Below are positions 19,750 to 31,208 of a DNA stretch of 64,000 nt, piece by piece. The translations under genes were made by a program, and so were the position numbers. The stretch comes from Acanthosepion lycidas (taxonomy: Eukaryota; Mollusca; Cephalopoda; Sepiida; Sepiidae), in the NCBI GenBank assembly GCA_963932145.1, contig OZ010574.1, positions 65,043,896 through 65,107,895 of the forward strand, read 5' to 3'. Position 1 is the first letter of the stretch, and every line of letters starts with the position of its first letter. The notes below the pieces were generated by a model. That model was given only the letters and a program-made list of their open reading frames with translations. It had not been told where the DNA came from and searched no databases.

Positions 19750-20887
19750 AAGTGCATCACTTAGTTCATATGATTTTTATTCATTTGGCCAAGCCAGACT
19801 CTGCACTTGATATCAAAGTATTTGTAAAAGCTATTTGTATTCAGTCTTGAAGTAGATGAGCAAACTGACCAGTAAGCAGCCATTATACATTAATCAACCA
19901 GAAACTTTCCATGGACCAGATTTGCCAAGAAAGATTCATATGAAGAAACTAGTCAAGCAACTTGGCATAAATACCTTTCAAATTGCTAACAGTACAAAAT
20001 GGCATGCAAAGCAAAAATTGTAAATCAAACTTAATCGAATCCATAAAATAGACATTTAGAATACATCCATAACATTTGCCATGCAGCATGGCTACTAAGT
20101 GTTTCCCATGATGCCTCACTATTAGATTCCCATCAGTACTGTTTGTTTTAAGATGTTAAGCTTTGTTGTTAGTTGCTAGCAACTTAATTGAGTGGTTAGG
20201 TAATCTCTTATTGTAATTGATTTATGTCTTTTTATTGTGAAACTTTCCTAATGATACTGGTCTGAGTCTGATTGAAGCATTTTGCTTTGTTGCAGACAGA
20301 TTGGCACCAAATTCTTAGAAACTAATTTTGCTGGCATTGAAACTCAATCAAATTCTCTAGTTTCGGTGAACCAATCATTAGTCAGTTGTAAAGTGGGTTT
20401 TGATACAAGCAAGTTTGCCTTACCATGAACCATTACTGACTGCCTGACTGATTAATTAATTGGAGCTTATTGAATATCAGTACATGATTCTACTAGCAAA
20501 CAATCTAGCATTGGTGATAACAAATGTAACTGATTTTGTATTGTTAATCAGGTCACTATAATTAAAGATTTTCATGGCCTTTGACCTCTATAACAAGAGA
20601 TTCTGCTTATTATTGCATCAATGGAACTTAATTCAGGGGTCAGCAAACTTATTTGAAAGTTGGCTAAATTATATAAAACAAAGATAACACAGCATTTTAA
20701 ATCATATTAGTTTCCATTGTGTATAAACTCAAATACAATTCTTTTAGTGGTAATGAAGAATATTTGAGAATGAGGAAATTCTTTCTTCACAGATAAAAGG
20801 GTGGTTCTGCCAAAATCTGACAATAAATTTTAATCACTTATGGTCAAGCCATGTGCCGATTTAGTACGTCTCATTTTTAAACAGGAT
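19750..20887. other. No recognisable feature
   Basis: Over 1.1 kb with no motif, open frame or repeat that I could support. Confidence 0.5.
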
Positions 20888-21083
20888 TTTACTATGAAAA
20901 TGCATTGCCAATGACTTTACTATGAAAATGCATTGCCAATGACTTTACCTTGAAAATGCATTGCCAATGACTTTACCTTGAAAATGCATTGCCAATGACT
21001 TTACCTTGAAAATGCATTGCCAATGACTTTACCTTGAAAATGCATTGCCAATTATTTTACCTTGAAAATGCATTGCAAATGTC
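20888..21083 (+). repeat. 28 bp tandem repeat, seven copies
   Basis: Unit 'tttaccttgaaaatgcat' plus 'tgccaatgac', almost identical in copies 3-6. The first two have 'actatg' and the last two are diverged. Each unit has ATGCAT and CCAAT. Confidence 0.95.
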
Positions 21084-21089
21084 TTCTGG

Positions 21090-21640
21090 CATAAATATAT
21101 TATGCTAAAGGCTGAACTTAATTGTCATTCAAAAGTTTTTAAAGTAATATTCAATTCGGGAACATTTGTAGAAGTCAGTTGACTTTCCTCCTTATTTGTT
21201 TTTCAGTATTTCATTGACCTGAATTTTGATTACATCTAAGATCTGATAGGATGTCCCCAATGATGAATAAAATATATTTTTTTTATTTTATATATAATAG
21301 AATTTAAGAAAAAATAATTTAAAAATAATCACCTTCAAGCCAAGTGTACTTTAGCCTGCTCAGAAAGATTTCACAGTAAAAATCAAAGGTTGTTTACTCT
21401 TGTTAAGAAATGACCTTTCAAAGCCCAAGTCTGCTCACTTAATTTTTATACCTGAAACAATTTAAAAATAATTGGGTATACCACCTTCAAGTCAGGTGTG
21501 TTTTAGGTTGCCCAACCATGAAAGACTTTGCAGAGAATCAAAGCTCAGTTAAGTATTTTAAGAATGCACATCTGTTGGGACCAAATATGATAACATAATT
21601 CACATTTTTTCTTTAGTAAATGTGATGTGAGATAAAAAGC
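21090..21640. other. No gene; loose internal duplication
   Basis: Two similar segments, about 21312-21400 and 21455-21540 (both with 'caccttcaag', 'agtgt(a/g)', 'ttttag', 'gcagagaatcaaag'-like text), suggest an old duplication. No coding signal. Confidence 0.4.
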
Positions 21641-21649
21641 TGTTGAAGA

Positions 21650-21840
21650 AGAAGATAGAAATAGAAGATATGGCTACATTTAGTTGTTTTGACATTGAAA
21701 GGGTAGAACTGAGATGTCATCCTAATAGCATGCTTAAATTCATGCAGTTTGGGAACCAGTGAAAATAACTCATTGGAGCAGTTGCCATGAAAATACTTCT
21801 AGAAAAGATAGAGGGAAGACACAGCACATGCCTGAAATAT
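21650..21840 (-). mobile_element. LINE-D fragment
   Basis: Matches 13140-13280 and 45400-45560 by shared blocks ('atttagttgtt', 'aattcatgcagt', 'gcagttgccatgaaaatac'). This is the LINE-D region between the YADD box and the C-terminus. Short and degenerate. Confidence 0.55.
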
Positions 21841-22013
21841 AAACAATGTAATGTAAGAAATTGATTTTTTTAATCTGATATTTTCTTTAATAAGACTTTT
21901 GATCTCTAAGCCAGTAGATATAAAGTTCACAGTTTAAAAAATGTAAATTAATGGTCATATTTTGGTAATGTAAAGAAAATGTAAATTAATTGTGATATTG
22001 TGCTAATATGAAC

Positions 22014-22240
22014 ATATTTGAGCCTCTGAAAAATGTTGTATATGTCAATGACTCTTTCAAAAAGTATAACATTATCAACAACAATACAAAAAAGAGATTT
22101 TATTATCCAAACAATGTTGTATCTATCAATGACTCTTCTCAAAGTTATAATGTTAAAAACAACAACTATACAAAGAAGAGATTTGAGCATCTGAATAATG
22201 TTGGATATATAGATAACTCTTCTCAATTAATTTTTATATT
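22014..22240 (+). repeat. 81 bp tandem repeat, three copies
   Basis: Copies begin 'tttgagc(c/a)tctgaa' or equivalent and share 'aatgttg(t/g)at', 'atgactcttct' and 'acaa(a)gaagagatt'. The frame stays open through all copies and so gives an imperfect 27-residue repeat (KKRF..LNNV..IDNSSQ). I think this is coincidental to the 81 bp period. Confidence 0.7.
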
Positions 22241-22359
22241 TTCTAAAAATAGTGTAAACTCAAACTGGCTTCAAAATAGAATCTTATTTGTATTCTCGTG
22301 TTTTTTGAGTACTTGTGTCCTTAAAAAACAATTTCAGATCTTTGAATGGCTATAGCTGG

Positions 22360-22885
22360 AGTTGAACATATTCTTATAAAAAGAAAAAAATAACGTTTTG
22401 TAACTATTATAACTTTTCAATTTCATTTTTAAACTTATCATTGTTTTGTCAATGCATTACTTTTCTTGAAATTATTAAAAAAAAAATTTTAAATTGAAAA
22501 TCCCAAAAAAATAAGAGTGGGTCAAAGTATCAACAAGTGAAACAAAATTATCATGATAACAAATATTTATAAAATAGATTTAGTCTAACTGTAAACAGTC
22601 CACATCTAAGAATGGGTGTTAATAACAATATTTGTTTGTGGGCTAGAGGGAGAAGCTGGCAAACTAAAATAAATATCATTGATCATTGTGTCCCAGATCA
22701 ACTGAAATCAGTCGATCTTTGTTGGTTCATCACACTAACTTGTCTCAGTTGGGTTATAGGTTAATTGGAAATTACAAGTTGATAAGTGGACAGTAAATGA
22801 CTCAGCAATGTAATCATTTCTTTCAACAGAAACAAACAAAAAGCTGAAAGATTAAAAATACAATGATACTTGAGCAACAAGGCAT
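22360..22885. other. No recognisable feature
   Basis: AT-rich. Nothing identified. Confidence 0.5.
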
Positions 22886-22889
22886 TTTT

Positions 22890-23550
22890 TTTGGAAGAAA
22901 ACTGAATGCATGGTTGTTAGCAAAATGGACATGCAAATTAAAAATTGGAGATACTAAAATCAACAGAAGTTCAAAAATTTAGACATCTGGGAAGTGTAAT
23001 AACATAGGACGGAAAGTGTGACACTGAAATCAGAAGGTGCATTGGAATAGCCAAAGATGTATTCCAAAAGCTAAGCAGAATATTAAGAAACACAAAAAAA
23101 TTGTTAGAAACAAAGAAAACTGAACTACTACATAAGTTCTCTTATATGACGGTGAATACTAGACAATCTCCTCAAAGATGAAGATACTCGAAGGAACAGA
23201 AATCTGGTTCTACAGAAGGATGCTTAGAATAACATTGAATATGTGAGCAATGACAGTTTTAGAGAAAATGGAAACAAAAAGGAAAATTATACTTAACATC
23301 AGGAAGAGACAGTTGAAATTTCTAGGGCACATAATGAGGAAAGAGGGCTTGAAAAATATGATACTCACAGTACAGGTTGAATGCAAAGTGACATAGTAAA
23401 GCAATGCATAACCTATTTAGTGAGCGTAAGTAAATAAATGGTGGAACATGTTTAGGAGAAATAACAAAAAGCCAAAATTTATTAAGATCTATAAGGGACA
23501 GGAGGTTGTAGAGGGCCATGATCGCCTGTGTCCTGAAGGGATAAGCCACA
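22890..23550 (+). mobile_element. LINE-A C-terminal half
   Basis: Broken frames give MDMQIKNWRY, FKNLGSVIT, DGKCDTEIRRCIGIAKDVFQ, LSRILRNTKK, then MetKRKIILNIRKRQLKF-like codons and RDRRLWRAMIACVLKG. These are the blocks after the RT domain in order, making it the longest + strand LINE-A copy here. Stops at several points. Confidence 0.75.
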
Positions 23551-23634
23551 TAGAAGAAGATACAGATGTAAGAATTTAAAAATATGTTACTTACACTATA
23601 TACAGACTATTGTCCTCATCTTTGTTATTGTTAG

Positions 23635-23690
23635 AACAATGTTTCGGCAGTTGTGCCCTCCAGACTTCATCAGGTGTATGTCAATCCAGA
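23635..23690 (-). ncRNA. Hammerhead-like motif
   Basis: On the minus strand CTGATGA (23673-23667) and CGAAAC (about 23646-23641) flank a 21 nt segment containing GGGC and GCC able to pair. ATTGTT follows, allowing a minimal stem III and a GTT site. A homologous, decayed version with the same spacer length lies at 41709-41741 (+). Cleavage activity is not shown. Confidence 0.4.
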
Positions 23691-23699
23691 TAACCTGTG

Positions 23700-24150
23700 G
23701 TTGACATGTTGTGATAACATCAGAGAGGAGGATAATAATCCACATGTAAATAGTGTAAATAATGATAACTCCTCATTAAGAAATTCTGAGAGAACTAGAA
23801 AATATATATTCGTTATTTTAGTAAGTGTTAATTTTATATCAAAATATAAGCATCAAACTTATATTAAATATTTAACAAGTCCCCAAATGCAAACTACCAC
23901 AATATGATTTGTATGTATTTCTTATAGGGCCAACTACTAGGTAGATGCAATCGAACTCTGGTATGAATGAACTGTGTCTGTTAATAGACTTACGTATAAA
24001 CACATGCCTACTTAAATATTCATATGTAAGCACAACTTATCAACTTGAGAATAAAAGTATACTTTAACATTATATAACGAAACAGGATTTTATACAGTGG
24101 TGGCATCCTGCTGGTTTACAAAATTATGAAAGCTTAGTGAACCGGTTCAC
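23700..24150. other. Probable untranslated flank of the Penelope-like element
   Basis: Shares 'gtaaatagtgtaaataatga' with the repeat near 41780 and 17230. No coding motif. Confidence 0.4.
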
Positions 24151-24159
24151 TATTTACAC

Positions 24160-25400
24160 TATTCCAAACACACACTGTCACAGATACTAATCAAGAACAA
24201 GGATCACTTTGCACCTAAGACAAGTAGGCAGTTCTTGCAGCGTTACACCAAGCTACCTCACATATACGATCTCCCTAAGATTCACAAAGACGGTATTCCG
24301 CTCAGGCCGATTGTTAGTTGCCAAGGCTCTGTGGGCCACCATCTCAGTTGCTTCCTTGCAGATATAATTAAACCATTGATCAGAAAGTCTCCTTCATATG
24401 TGCAAAACTCTTCTCACTTTGTTAGGATAATCAAAGATTATCCTATCCAACCAGATGGTGAGCTTTGATGTGGTGAGTTTGTTCACCAAGGTACCCATGG
24501 AGGAGGCACTCTCAGTAGTCAGAGACAGATTGGCCTCTGACCCATCCCTAGAAGTACAGACCAGTATTCCAATATATAATCTGATGGAGATGTTGACTTT
24601 CTGTACACAAACAACACGCTTTGTAATGGGTTCACACATATATCAACAGGATGAGGGCTTAGCAATGGGCTCATCATTATCACCAGCAATGGTGAATATA
24701 TACATGGAATACTTTGAGGAAATGGCATTAGAATCTATATCTCTGAAGCCAACTCTGTGGTTAAGGTACATAGATGACTCCTTCATACTTTGACAACAAC
24801 AGGAAGATGTTCAGGTTCTACTGAACCTTGTGAAATCAATAAGACCTTCGATACAGTTCATGGAGAAAGAGAGTAACAACATACTCCCATTCCTGGATAT
24901 TCTAATACCTCAAACAGAGCATGGGTTCAAGACATTCGGATACCGTAAACCGACATTCACCAGACAGTACCTCAATTTCAACTCCCACCATCCATCCAGC
25001 ATAAAGAAAGGGATCGTCTGATTCTTACAACACCAAGCAAAAGTCATAAATGGTGCCCCAGATATTAGATAAAGAATTGGTCAGTATAAGTAGTATCCTA
25101 CAATGTAACAACTACCCTGGGTACATGGCAGCAGCCCCCAAAAAATGGAATAGGCAGGTACAAGAGGAAGAGGACAACAACACTCAGAAAACATTCTACC
25201 TACCTTATGTGAAGGGGTTATCAGAGAAAATACAAAGGATCTGCAGTCCATATAACATCAGGACAACCTTCAAAAACTGGATGACACTTTGCAGATATCG
25301 CTTCTGAGTAAGACCCCCCCCCATAGAGGAGAACATAACTAAAAACTCTGTGTACGCTCTCCTGTGCAGCTTATTAAAAACAAAAACAGCAATATATTAT
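24160..25400 (+). pseudogene. Penelope-like element reverse transcriptase
   Basis: Near-continuous coding: LPHIYDLPKIHKDGIPLRPI (RT motif 1-2), MVSFDVVSLFTKVPMEEAL (motif A with catalytic Asp), DEGLAMGSSLSPAMVNIYME (motif B), LRYIDDSFIL (motif C, Asp pair), then NNILPFLDILI and FGYRKPTFTRQYLNFNSHHP, characteristic of Penelope RTs. One frameshift near 24465 and stops at 24793 and 25019 break it. After 25307 the GIY-YIG domain is lost apart from NSVYALLCS. It copies its own RNA by family knowledge and would be inactive now. Confidence 0.9.
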
Positions 25401-25584
25401 TGAAAAAAATTACCAAAGATCCGAAGAAAGTAAATTTTTAGCATTCAACGACTCATAAAGAGATGAGATACCGTTAAACAACCAAATGAAACCTTTGCTT
25501 TTTCTTTCATTACTGTTTCTTAATAAGATGCATTTTAACTTGACCATTTTGTTATTCATCTTTCAATTTCTATTTCTCTTCCTA

Positions 25585-25831
25585 TACAATCAGAGAGCAG
25601 AATTTGAATTCCATTTGGCTTTGTTACATTCATCTATCCACAAATAACCTTGGGAAATGTATGAATCAATCTCCCCCCAGCTATGGGTTAAATAGCAGGA
25701 AATCCTGGTAGAATTATTGTTATTCTCAAAAAATAGTTAATGCAATGTTCACTCACAAAAAAAAAAAGAATTATTCTTACAACCCCAATTATGGTTCAGC
25801 TTTAAATAACCCACATAGGGTTGATAAGCTG
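25585..25831 (+). mobile_element. SINE with B box, body and 3' stem-loop
   Basis: Contains 'agaatttgaattccattt' (B-box region), 'ttacattcatctatcc', 'cttgggaaatgtatgaatc', 'cagctatgggttaaatagca', an A-rich run, and the 3' stem-loop at 25797-25831. The A-box head is weak. About 250 bp. Confidence 0.65.
25797..25831 (+). repeat. 3' stem-loop, copy with compensatory changes
   Basis: CAGCTT pairs perfectly with AAGCTG, and AACCC with GGGTT, around an 'acata' loop. Relative to TGGCAT/ATGCCA of other copies three base pairs are replaced by other complementary pairs. Confidence 0.75.
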
Positions 25832-26093
25832 CAAAAAACAGTCGGTTAATAAATTCTTCTTATACTCGACATGTTTGCTTATAGAGATTTTTCAGTGCAC
25901 CCATGTCACTACTTTGGACTTAATATTTTTTTAAATTTCCCAATATACGCTTTCTCCTTCTACATGTTTGTTTATAAAAGAATAATAATACCAAAAAACT
26001 TCATAAATAATGTAGGTAATATTAAACACATTACAAGTAAATTAATATAATATACATTTTGTTTATTGAATTGGTTGACATCATTCATGGAAA

Positions 26094-26210
26094 GGGGGTG
26101 TTTGATAAATACCAATGCAAGGGCATTGATATTTGGTTGGAAATTGGTGAGTTTTAATTCCCACAATTTCTCAATCTCCTTTTGACTCAAAAGCATTTAT
26201 CAACACCCCC
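26094..26210. repeat. Small inverted-repeat element
   Basis: GGGGGTGTTTGATAAATAC at the left and the reverse complement of GGGGGTGTTGATAAATGC at the right bound about 80 bp. Possibly a MITE. No clear target duplication. Confidence 0.5.
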
Positions 26211-26440
26211 GGATATGATCTGATCAATTTTTAAGCTTGTTTTTATGAAGCCCCACCCACATAGCAGAGGGTGAGGGGAAGTTCTGTTGCATGAAAGTCT
26301 TGACTATAAAAAGATTTGAAGACAGGATCCTGAAAGGAGATTAATCACAGACAGGAACAGAAAGATGAAGAAGGATTAATATGGATTAAGATCAGTGTGT
26401 CTTTATTAATGAGATGCCATAACAGTATGTTTGTTTGTTT
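26211..26440. other. No recognisable feature
   Basis: Nothing identified. Confidence 0.4.
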
Positions 26441-26441
26441 G

Positions 26442-26464
26442 TATATATATATATATATATATAT
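26442..26464. repeat. (TA)n microsatellite
   Basis: TA run. Confidence 0.9.
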
Positions 26465-26649
26465 GCTTGACTCTCCAATTGTATTTGATGTATGAGGGTC
26501 AAGCAGCTCAGTTCCTAAGAACTGACAACCCAGACCAGCACATATAATTTGATTGTAGTGGTGAAGGCTTTGTGCAGAACCAACCACACTTTTTGAAAGG
26601 CCAAATACATAAACCTGATGCACTACATGCCACATGATCCCCAAACAAC

Positions 26650-26878
26650 CCTCCACCGGTTTTGAATACAGAGTTGTCCTTCTCCTAGGCCAGTTTCCCT
26701 CCAAGGCTATAGAACCCAGTCTTTCCTGCTATTTACCCATAGCTGGAGAGAGAAGAGGATTAATACCTTCCCCAAGGATATTAGCATGTAAGTGAATGTA
26801 ATGGATTTAACTGGAATTCAAACACGGCTCTCCGATTCCTCAATCCAAGCCACTATCCACTACTTCACCATGCCTCCT
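26650..26878 (-). mobile_element. tRNA-derived SINE
   Basis: Full structure on the minus strand: head with 'ggcatggtgaagtagtgg' (A box), B box around 'tgtttgaattccagt', and the body with 'ttcacttacatgctaata', 'cagctatgggtaaatagca' and 'ccttggagggaaactggcc'. Ends at the (TA)n tract 26879-26900. Confidence 0.75.
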
Positions 26879-26900
26879 ATATATATATATATATATATAT
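26879..26900. repeat. (TA)n microsatellite
   Basis: TA run directly upstream of the SINE's 5' end. Confidence 0.9.
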
Positions 26901-26984
26901 GCAATTTGACAACTGGAAGTATGATCCCTTAGGTTTTCCTGTGAGGGAAGCTTGAAGGAGATTTCCATTCTTGGTTTTAAATTC

Positions 26985-27115
26985 AAAGTTGTCCTTCTTC
27001 TAGAATAGTTTCCAACCAAGGCTAAACCAAATTCAGTCAGTCCTGCTATTTCATTTTATCTATAGCTGCAGACAGAAGGGGTGGATTCATGCTTTTTCCA
27101 TAGTTGCATTTTAAC
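26985..27115 (-). mobile_element. SINE body fragment
   Basis: 'gttgtccttcttctagaa', 'ccaaggcta' and 'ctatagctgcagacagaagg' match the SINE body. Head absent. Confidence 0.6.
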
Positions 27116-28585
27116 AATATTAAAAGTTTTGATATAACATTTTTCAGCCTTATATTTTCCCTACTTTTCTTCCTTCTAAATGGCATCAGAATTTGTTGGT
27201 GTTTTTATCAAGTTTTCCCAAGAAAATGTTGTAAATGAACCAAAATTCTGACATCCTTTATTCTAGATAAATATTTAAAATATCTACAAAAACTTCATTG
27301 GTTTCTGCATTCCCAGTGTCTGTGTTGCTAGAAAAGTGGTAAACTTTGCTTAAGGCTTTTTTCTTTTTTTTACCATTTGGAATTCCTCTCTGAAAATGTC
27401 CCTCATCACCTTCAGGTATTGTCTGCATTTCATATCAAAACAACCCTCTAAAGGTTTTTGCCTGAAGACTGGAAAACTCAACCTCCAACATCAACAAGGA
27501 CGGTACCAATACTTTGTGATATTATTATTCTAAATTTATCTACAGTTATTTAGTTTCCATTTTAAGCTCTTGTGTAGGACATGGCTAATGCTGAATGTTT
27601 CAGAAAGATATTTATAATTCTGTGATTGTCAGGTTGTGTCTAGAAGGCTTTAGCACTAAAGAACCTCTTAAACAATCTGCAGACTTGAAACAATGTCAGA
27701 TAAAGTTTGTTGGAAGAGTAATATCAACAGATTTTGTTTCTTTACAGAAAACTTATGCAAAAAACATTTTTATTTTCATTTCTTCTTATTCAACAATAAA
27801 ATTTCTACAGATATTTCATGAGTGTCCTGTTGAGAGATTATAGACATTTGATATTCCGATTGGAATACTATCTCTATATGTAAATCATTAAATACTGAAA
27901 TTGATAACGTCATACACCAGTCAGAAAGACAGGTGATATTATTGTATAGCTGTAAAGTCTGAAAGAAATCAGCCTATACTCCAACTGTAAAAAATATTGG
28001 ATAAAAAAATTAAACATTTACAGAGGATTAATTAAAATTTGTGAAGTTGTATCCAAGGCCATCCCAAGTGATGGGGAACTCCAGTAAAATTTTTGTTATC
28101 CAAAAAGTTTTTCAGTCTTAAATACATGATTTGATCATCAGAAGAAACACCTTGTAGTTACACAAAAGGTGATTATCTCTCTTTGGTTTAGATAAAGTCA
28201 AAAAGGTCATGTGATGACCACTGAGTGATGTCAGTTCATAATGACAAAAGCAGTCAGTCATTAGTTAAGTGCCTGAAGTTAAGATGGGAAAGGCTAAACT
28301 GGCCTGCCTGGGCCAGCACACAAGACCATAGTACTATTTTCCTATTGGGAAACATAGAAACTATTTCTGGCTCACAGTCTTCCCTTTAGGGAATACACAT
28401 GACTCTCTGTTTTCCTATTATAATATGTCCTCACCAGGGACAAAGAAAATAAATCCAACCCACACATATTCCTTTTGGGAAAAATATGGGAATTATGCCA
28501 AGTCAGACCTTATGTCTCTGTGATTTTCATACTGCTTGTTGTTGTATACATGTATTATAGTTTCTCTGTGTGGGACAAGTGTAAA
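27116..28585. other. No recognisable gene
   Basis: 1.5 kb of AT-rich sequence. A short block 'ctggctcacagtcttccctt' (28367-28387) recurs at 28671-28691 and links it to the duplicated region that follows. Confidence 0.5.
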
Positions 28586-28589
28586 TATT

Positions 28590-28870
28590 TGTATTTTATC
28601 ATTTAAATGTTATTTTTAGTGGACACTCATATTTGAGTAAATGTTCCAATTATTAAAGAGAAACTATCTCTGGCTCACAGTCTTCCCTTTGAGCTGTGAT
28701 ACAGTGATTATTTATTTTTGTCTACCAGCCTGAATATTCAAAAATCTTATTAAGGAAATATATGCACTCCCCAGAAGGATCTGAATTTCTGTCCTCCTTG
28801 GCAGAAGTGACCATCATTAGATTTGATGTACTTATACCCACTTAGCCATGAAAGACATTTGCTTGTAAAG
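28590..28870 (-). mobile_element. tRNA-like SINE, duplicate A
   Basis: The minus strand holds 'tggctaagtggg' (A box), a B-box-like 'agaaattcagatcc' and a tail. It resembles 28995-29240 over most of its length ('tttatcatttaaatgttatt', 'ctaccagcctgaatatt', 'tcattagatttgatgtactt'). Confidence 0.5.
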
Positions 28871-28994
28871 CAAGGTTGTATAGTGCCTTTAAACAAAATC
28901 TGTCTCATCACAGACTCTAGAAATTTCATATCTGCTCAATTTCTCAATTTCATATCTAAACATAAACAAAGCAATTTATAAAGTAATGTTTTCT

Positions 28995-29240
28995 TTTTAT
29001 TAATCCAGCAGATTTTATCACTTAAACATTATTTTCAGTCATAACAAGTAGACATTCCATTTATTTATTAAACAGTATGTTTATTTCTGCCTACCAACCA
29101 GAATATTTGAGAAACTCTTATTAAAGAAAAATATGGACCCTCTGCCAGTATTTGAACCTGCATCCCCCTCATGGCAGGGGAAACCATCATTAAATTTGAC
29201 ATTCTTATATCAACTTGGCCATAAAGAACATTTCCCTTGA
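28995..29240 (-). mobile_element. tRNA-like SINE, duplicate B
   Basis: The minus strand has 'atggccaagttgat' (A box) and 'gcaggttcaaatac' (good B box) about 55 nt apart, preceding the same tail as duplicate A. Confidence 0.55.
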
Positions 29241-31180
29241 CCCTTTCAGACTGTCATTTTCATATTATACAATTTCCTCACCTACTTTGCATAATCATCA
29301 TACTTATCTAAGCAATTTCCTTGAAATTTCCTCTTTGGATTTCCTTGTGCTAACAGACCACAATCTGACCATATTCTCTATATAATCCGAATACACAAAA
29401 TAAAAAACTGGACAATAAAAATAAAAATTATAATAAAATTTAAACTCTTGTGGAAGGGAGATGAACTCAAAAAATTTGAACTTGTAAGAATTACATTTAA
29501 TGTCTACATCTCAGCTAAGACTGGAATGGAACAGAGACACTGATTAGCTAACATAGGTCTGTTGTGGAGTTATTTTGCTGTGGAGGTTTTTATTTGTACT
29601 AATTCGGCCCTAAAATAGGTTCAACGTACAAAACGTTAGGAACTTGATATAATAGGTATGACAAAGTATTATTGTGGTGATCGCTGATACTTTCGTATTC
29701 GATTAACTGTTGTCCGATATAGACTCACTGACTGACTGACTGACCGACCGACTGACTGACTCGTTACTCTTACTACTCCTACTTATTATAGGTGGGTAAG
29801 TCTATTAACTATAGAATAGGTGTGTTCCACCATAACAAGGTTGAAATTCCCTTCTTGATTATCTCACAACAGTTCAAGATTTACATGAACTACACTAGAC
29901 ATTGTCAAGTAAGATATGGAAATGAAACTAGACTTATTTGGCTTTTTGCTGCCCACCTAATTAGGAGTATAAGAAATGTCAGAAATTCGTATTCAGTGGT
30001 TATTCATGCAACAACATAACTGAATTTGGTAGACCTTCTCTTTTAAAACTATTAGATTGTTTTCTGGCCTGGATTGGGTGATTTGTTTGAATCTTAAAGC
30101 TGTAGAGGATTTTCTGTTATATTCTCTCAATCACAGTAACCCTGTTCATGTACCATTTGTATGTACAGTTTAAATGCAGTCACTTGAACAGTTTCCAATG
30201 GCTCACCCTTCTCATCCAGTTTTGCTTATTGTTATTTTCTATCTTGATCAATTTACTATATTTAATTATTATGTCGTTGATTTTTTTCATCATTACTTCC
30301 ACACACTATATATTTCTTTTTCTTCTCTTTTATTATTATTGTTATAATTATTATTATTTCTTAGGATCCAGTCTTTGCTTCCTGTTTATACATATAATAA
30401 TTGTAAACAACATATTGTGATATGAGCCCAAAGAATTAGACATATTGCTTGAAATCTCTTTTTATTTTTATCAGAAACTTATCACAGTTGCTATTTCAAA
30501 AAATGCATTGTATATATTTACGTTATTGCATCCAAATATCCCATCACTGTTCCATTTGATAAATGAATCACCTATCTTCCCCACTTCTCCTCCTTCCTTT
30601 GATATTTCCATTATGATTATCACCCTTTGCATTGTCGTTGCCATAATTTAATTCCAAATATTTCCATGATTCATTTTCTTGAGATGAATCAATATTCTGT
30701 CTTCTTGGTTAATACGATCACAATTATAGAGAAAGTTGCTTATTTTGATCACTTTTGGATGCAGCCTTTCAGATAATAATAAAAACTGTTAACATTACAC
30801 AAGAGAAAAATATATGAGCAGCTTACATTGTTATAAATCTTGTGTCTTGAAAACTTTACATTATAAGAGAATGCTAAAAAGGTTCTCAACTAAATATACG
30901 TCCTAAAATCTGACCAAATGACCAAATATGTTCTTTGAATCCATTTTTGATTGACCTGATATCTTTTCAGCAAACACTTTGGTGAGGAAAATACTTTCAT
31001 AATGGGAGTGCTTGCAAGAAATAGTTATTCTCCTTTTCGTATTTCCTCTATAATGGGCATTATTATACCCAGGATATAATAACACTAATATTTCACTGAT
31101 GGAACAGAATGTCTAAAAGGAAAGAGATTGACAAAAATGCTTTGTTTTTTGATTTTTACATTGCTAAGATATATACAAAA
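29241..31180. other. Mostly featureless; (GACT)n at 29724-29762
   Basis: A GACT/GACC tetranucleotide run at 29724-29762 is the only clear structure. The open frames (for example 29792-30019) have no family motif. 30260-30360 is a T-rich low-complexity stretch. Confidence 0.5.
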
Positions 31181-31181
31181 C

Positions 31182-31208
31182 TATATATATATATATATAT
31201 ATATATAT
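31182..31208. repeat. (TA)n microsatellite
   Basis: TA run. Confidence 0.9.

Noticed and set aside
29724..29762. CRISPR-like or regulatory repeat at the GACT run
   Set aside because: A plain tetranucleotide microsatellite without spacers.
30148..30651. Hydrophobic frames that look like membrane proteins
   Set aside because: Composed almost entirely of T-rich codons (F, L, I, Y) in a low-complexity stretch. No conserved feature.
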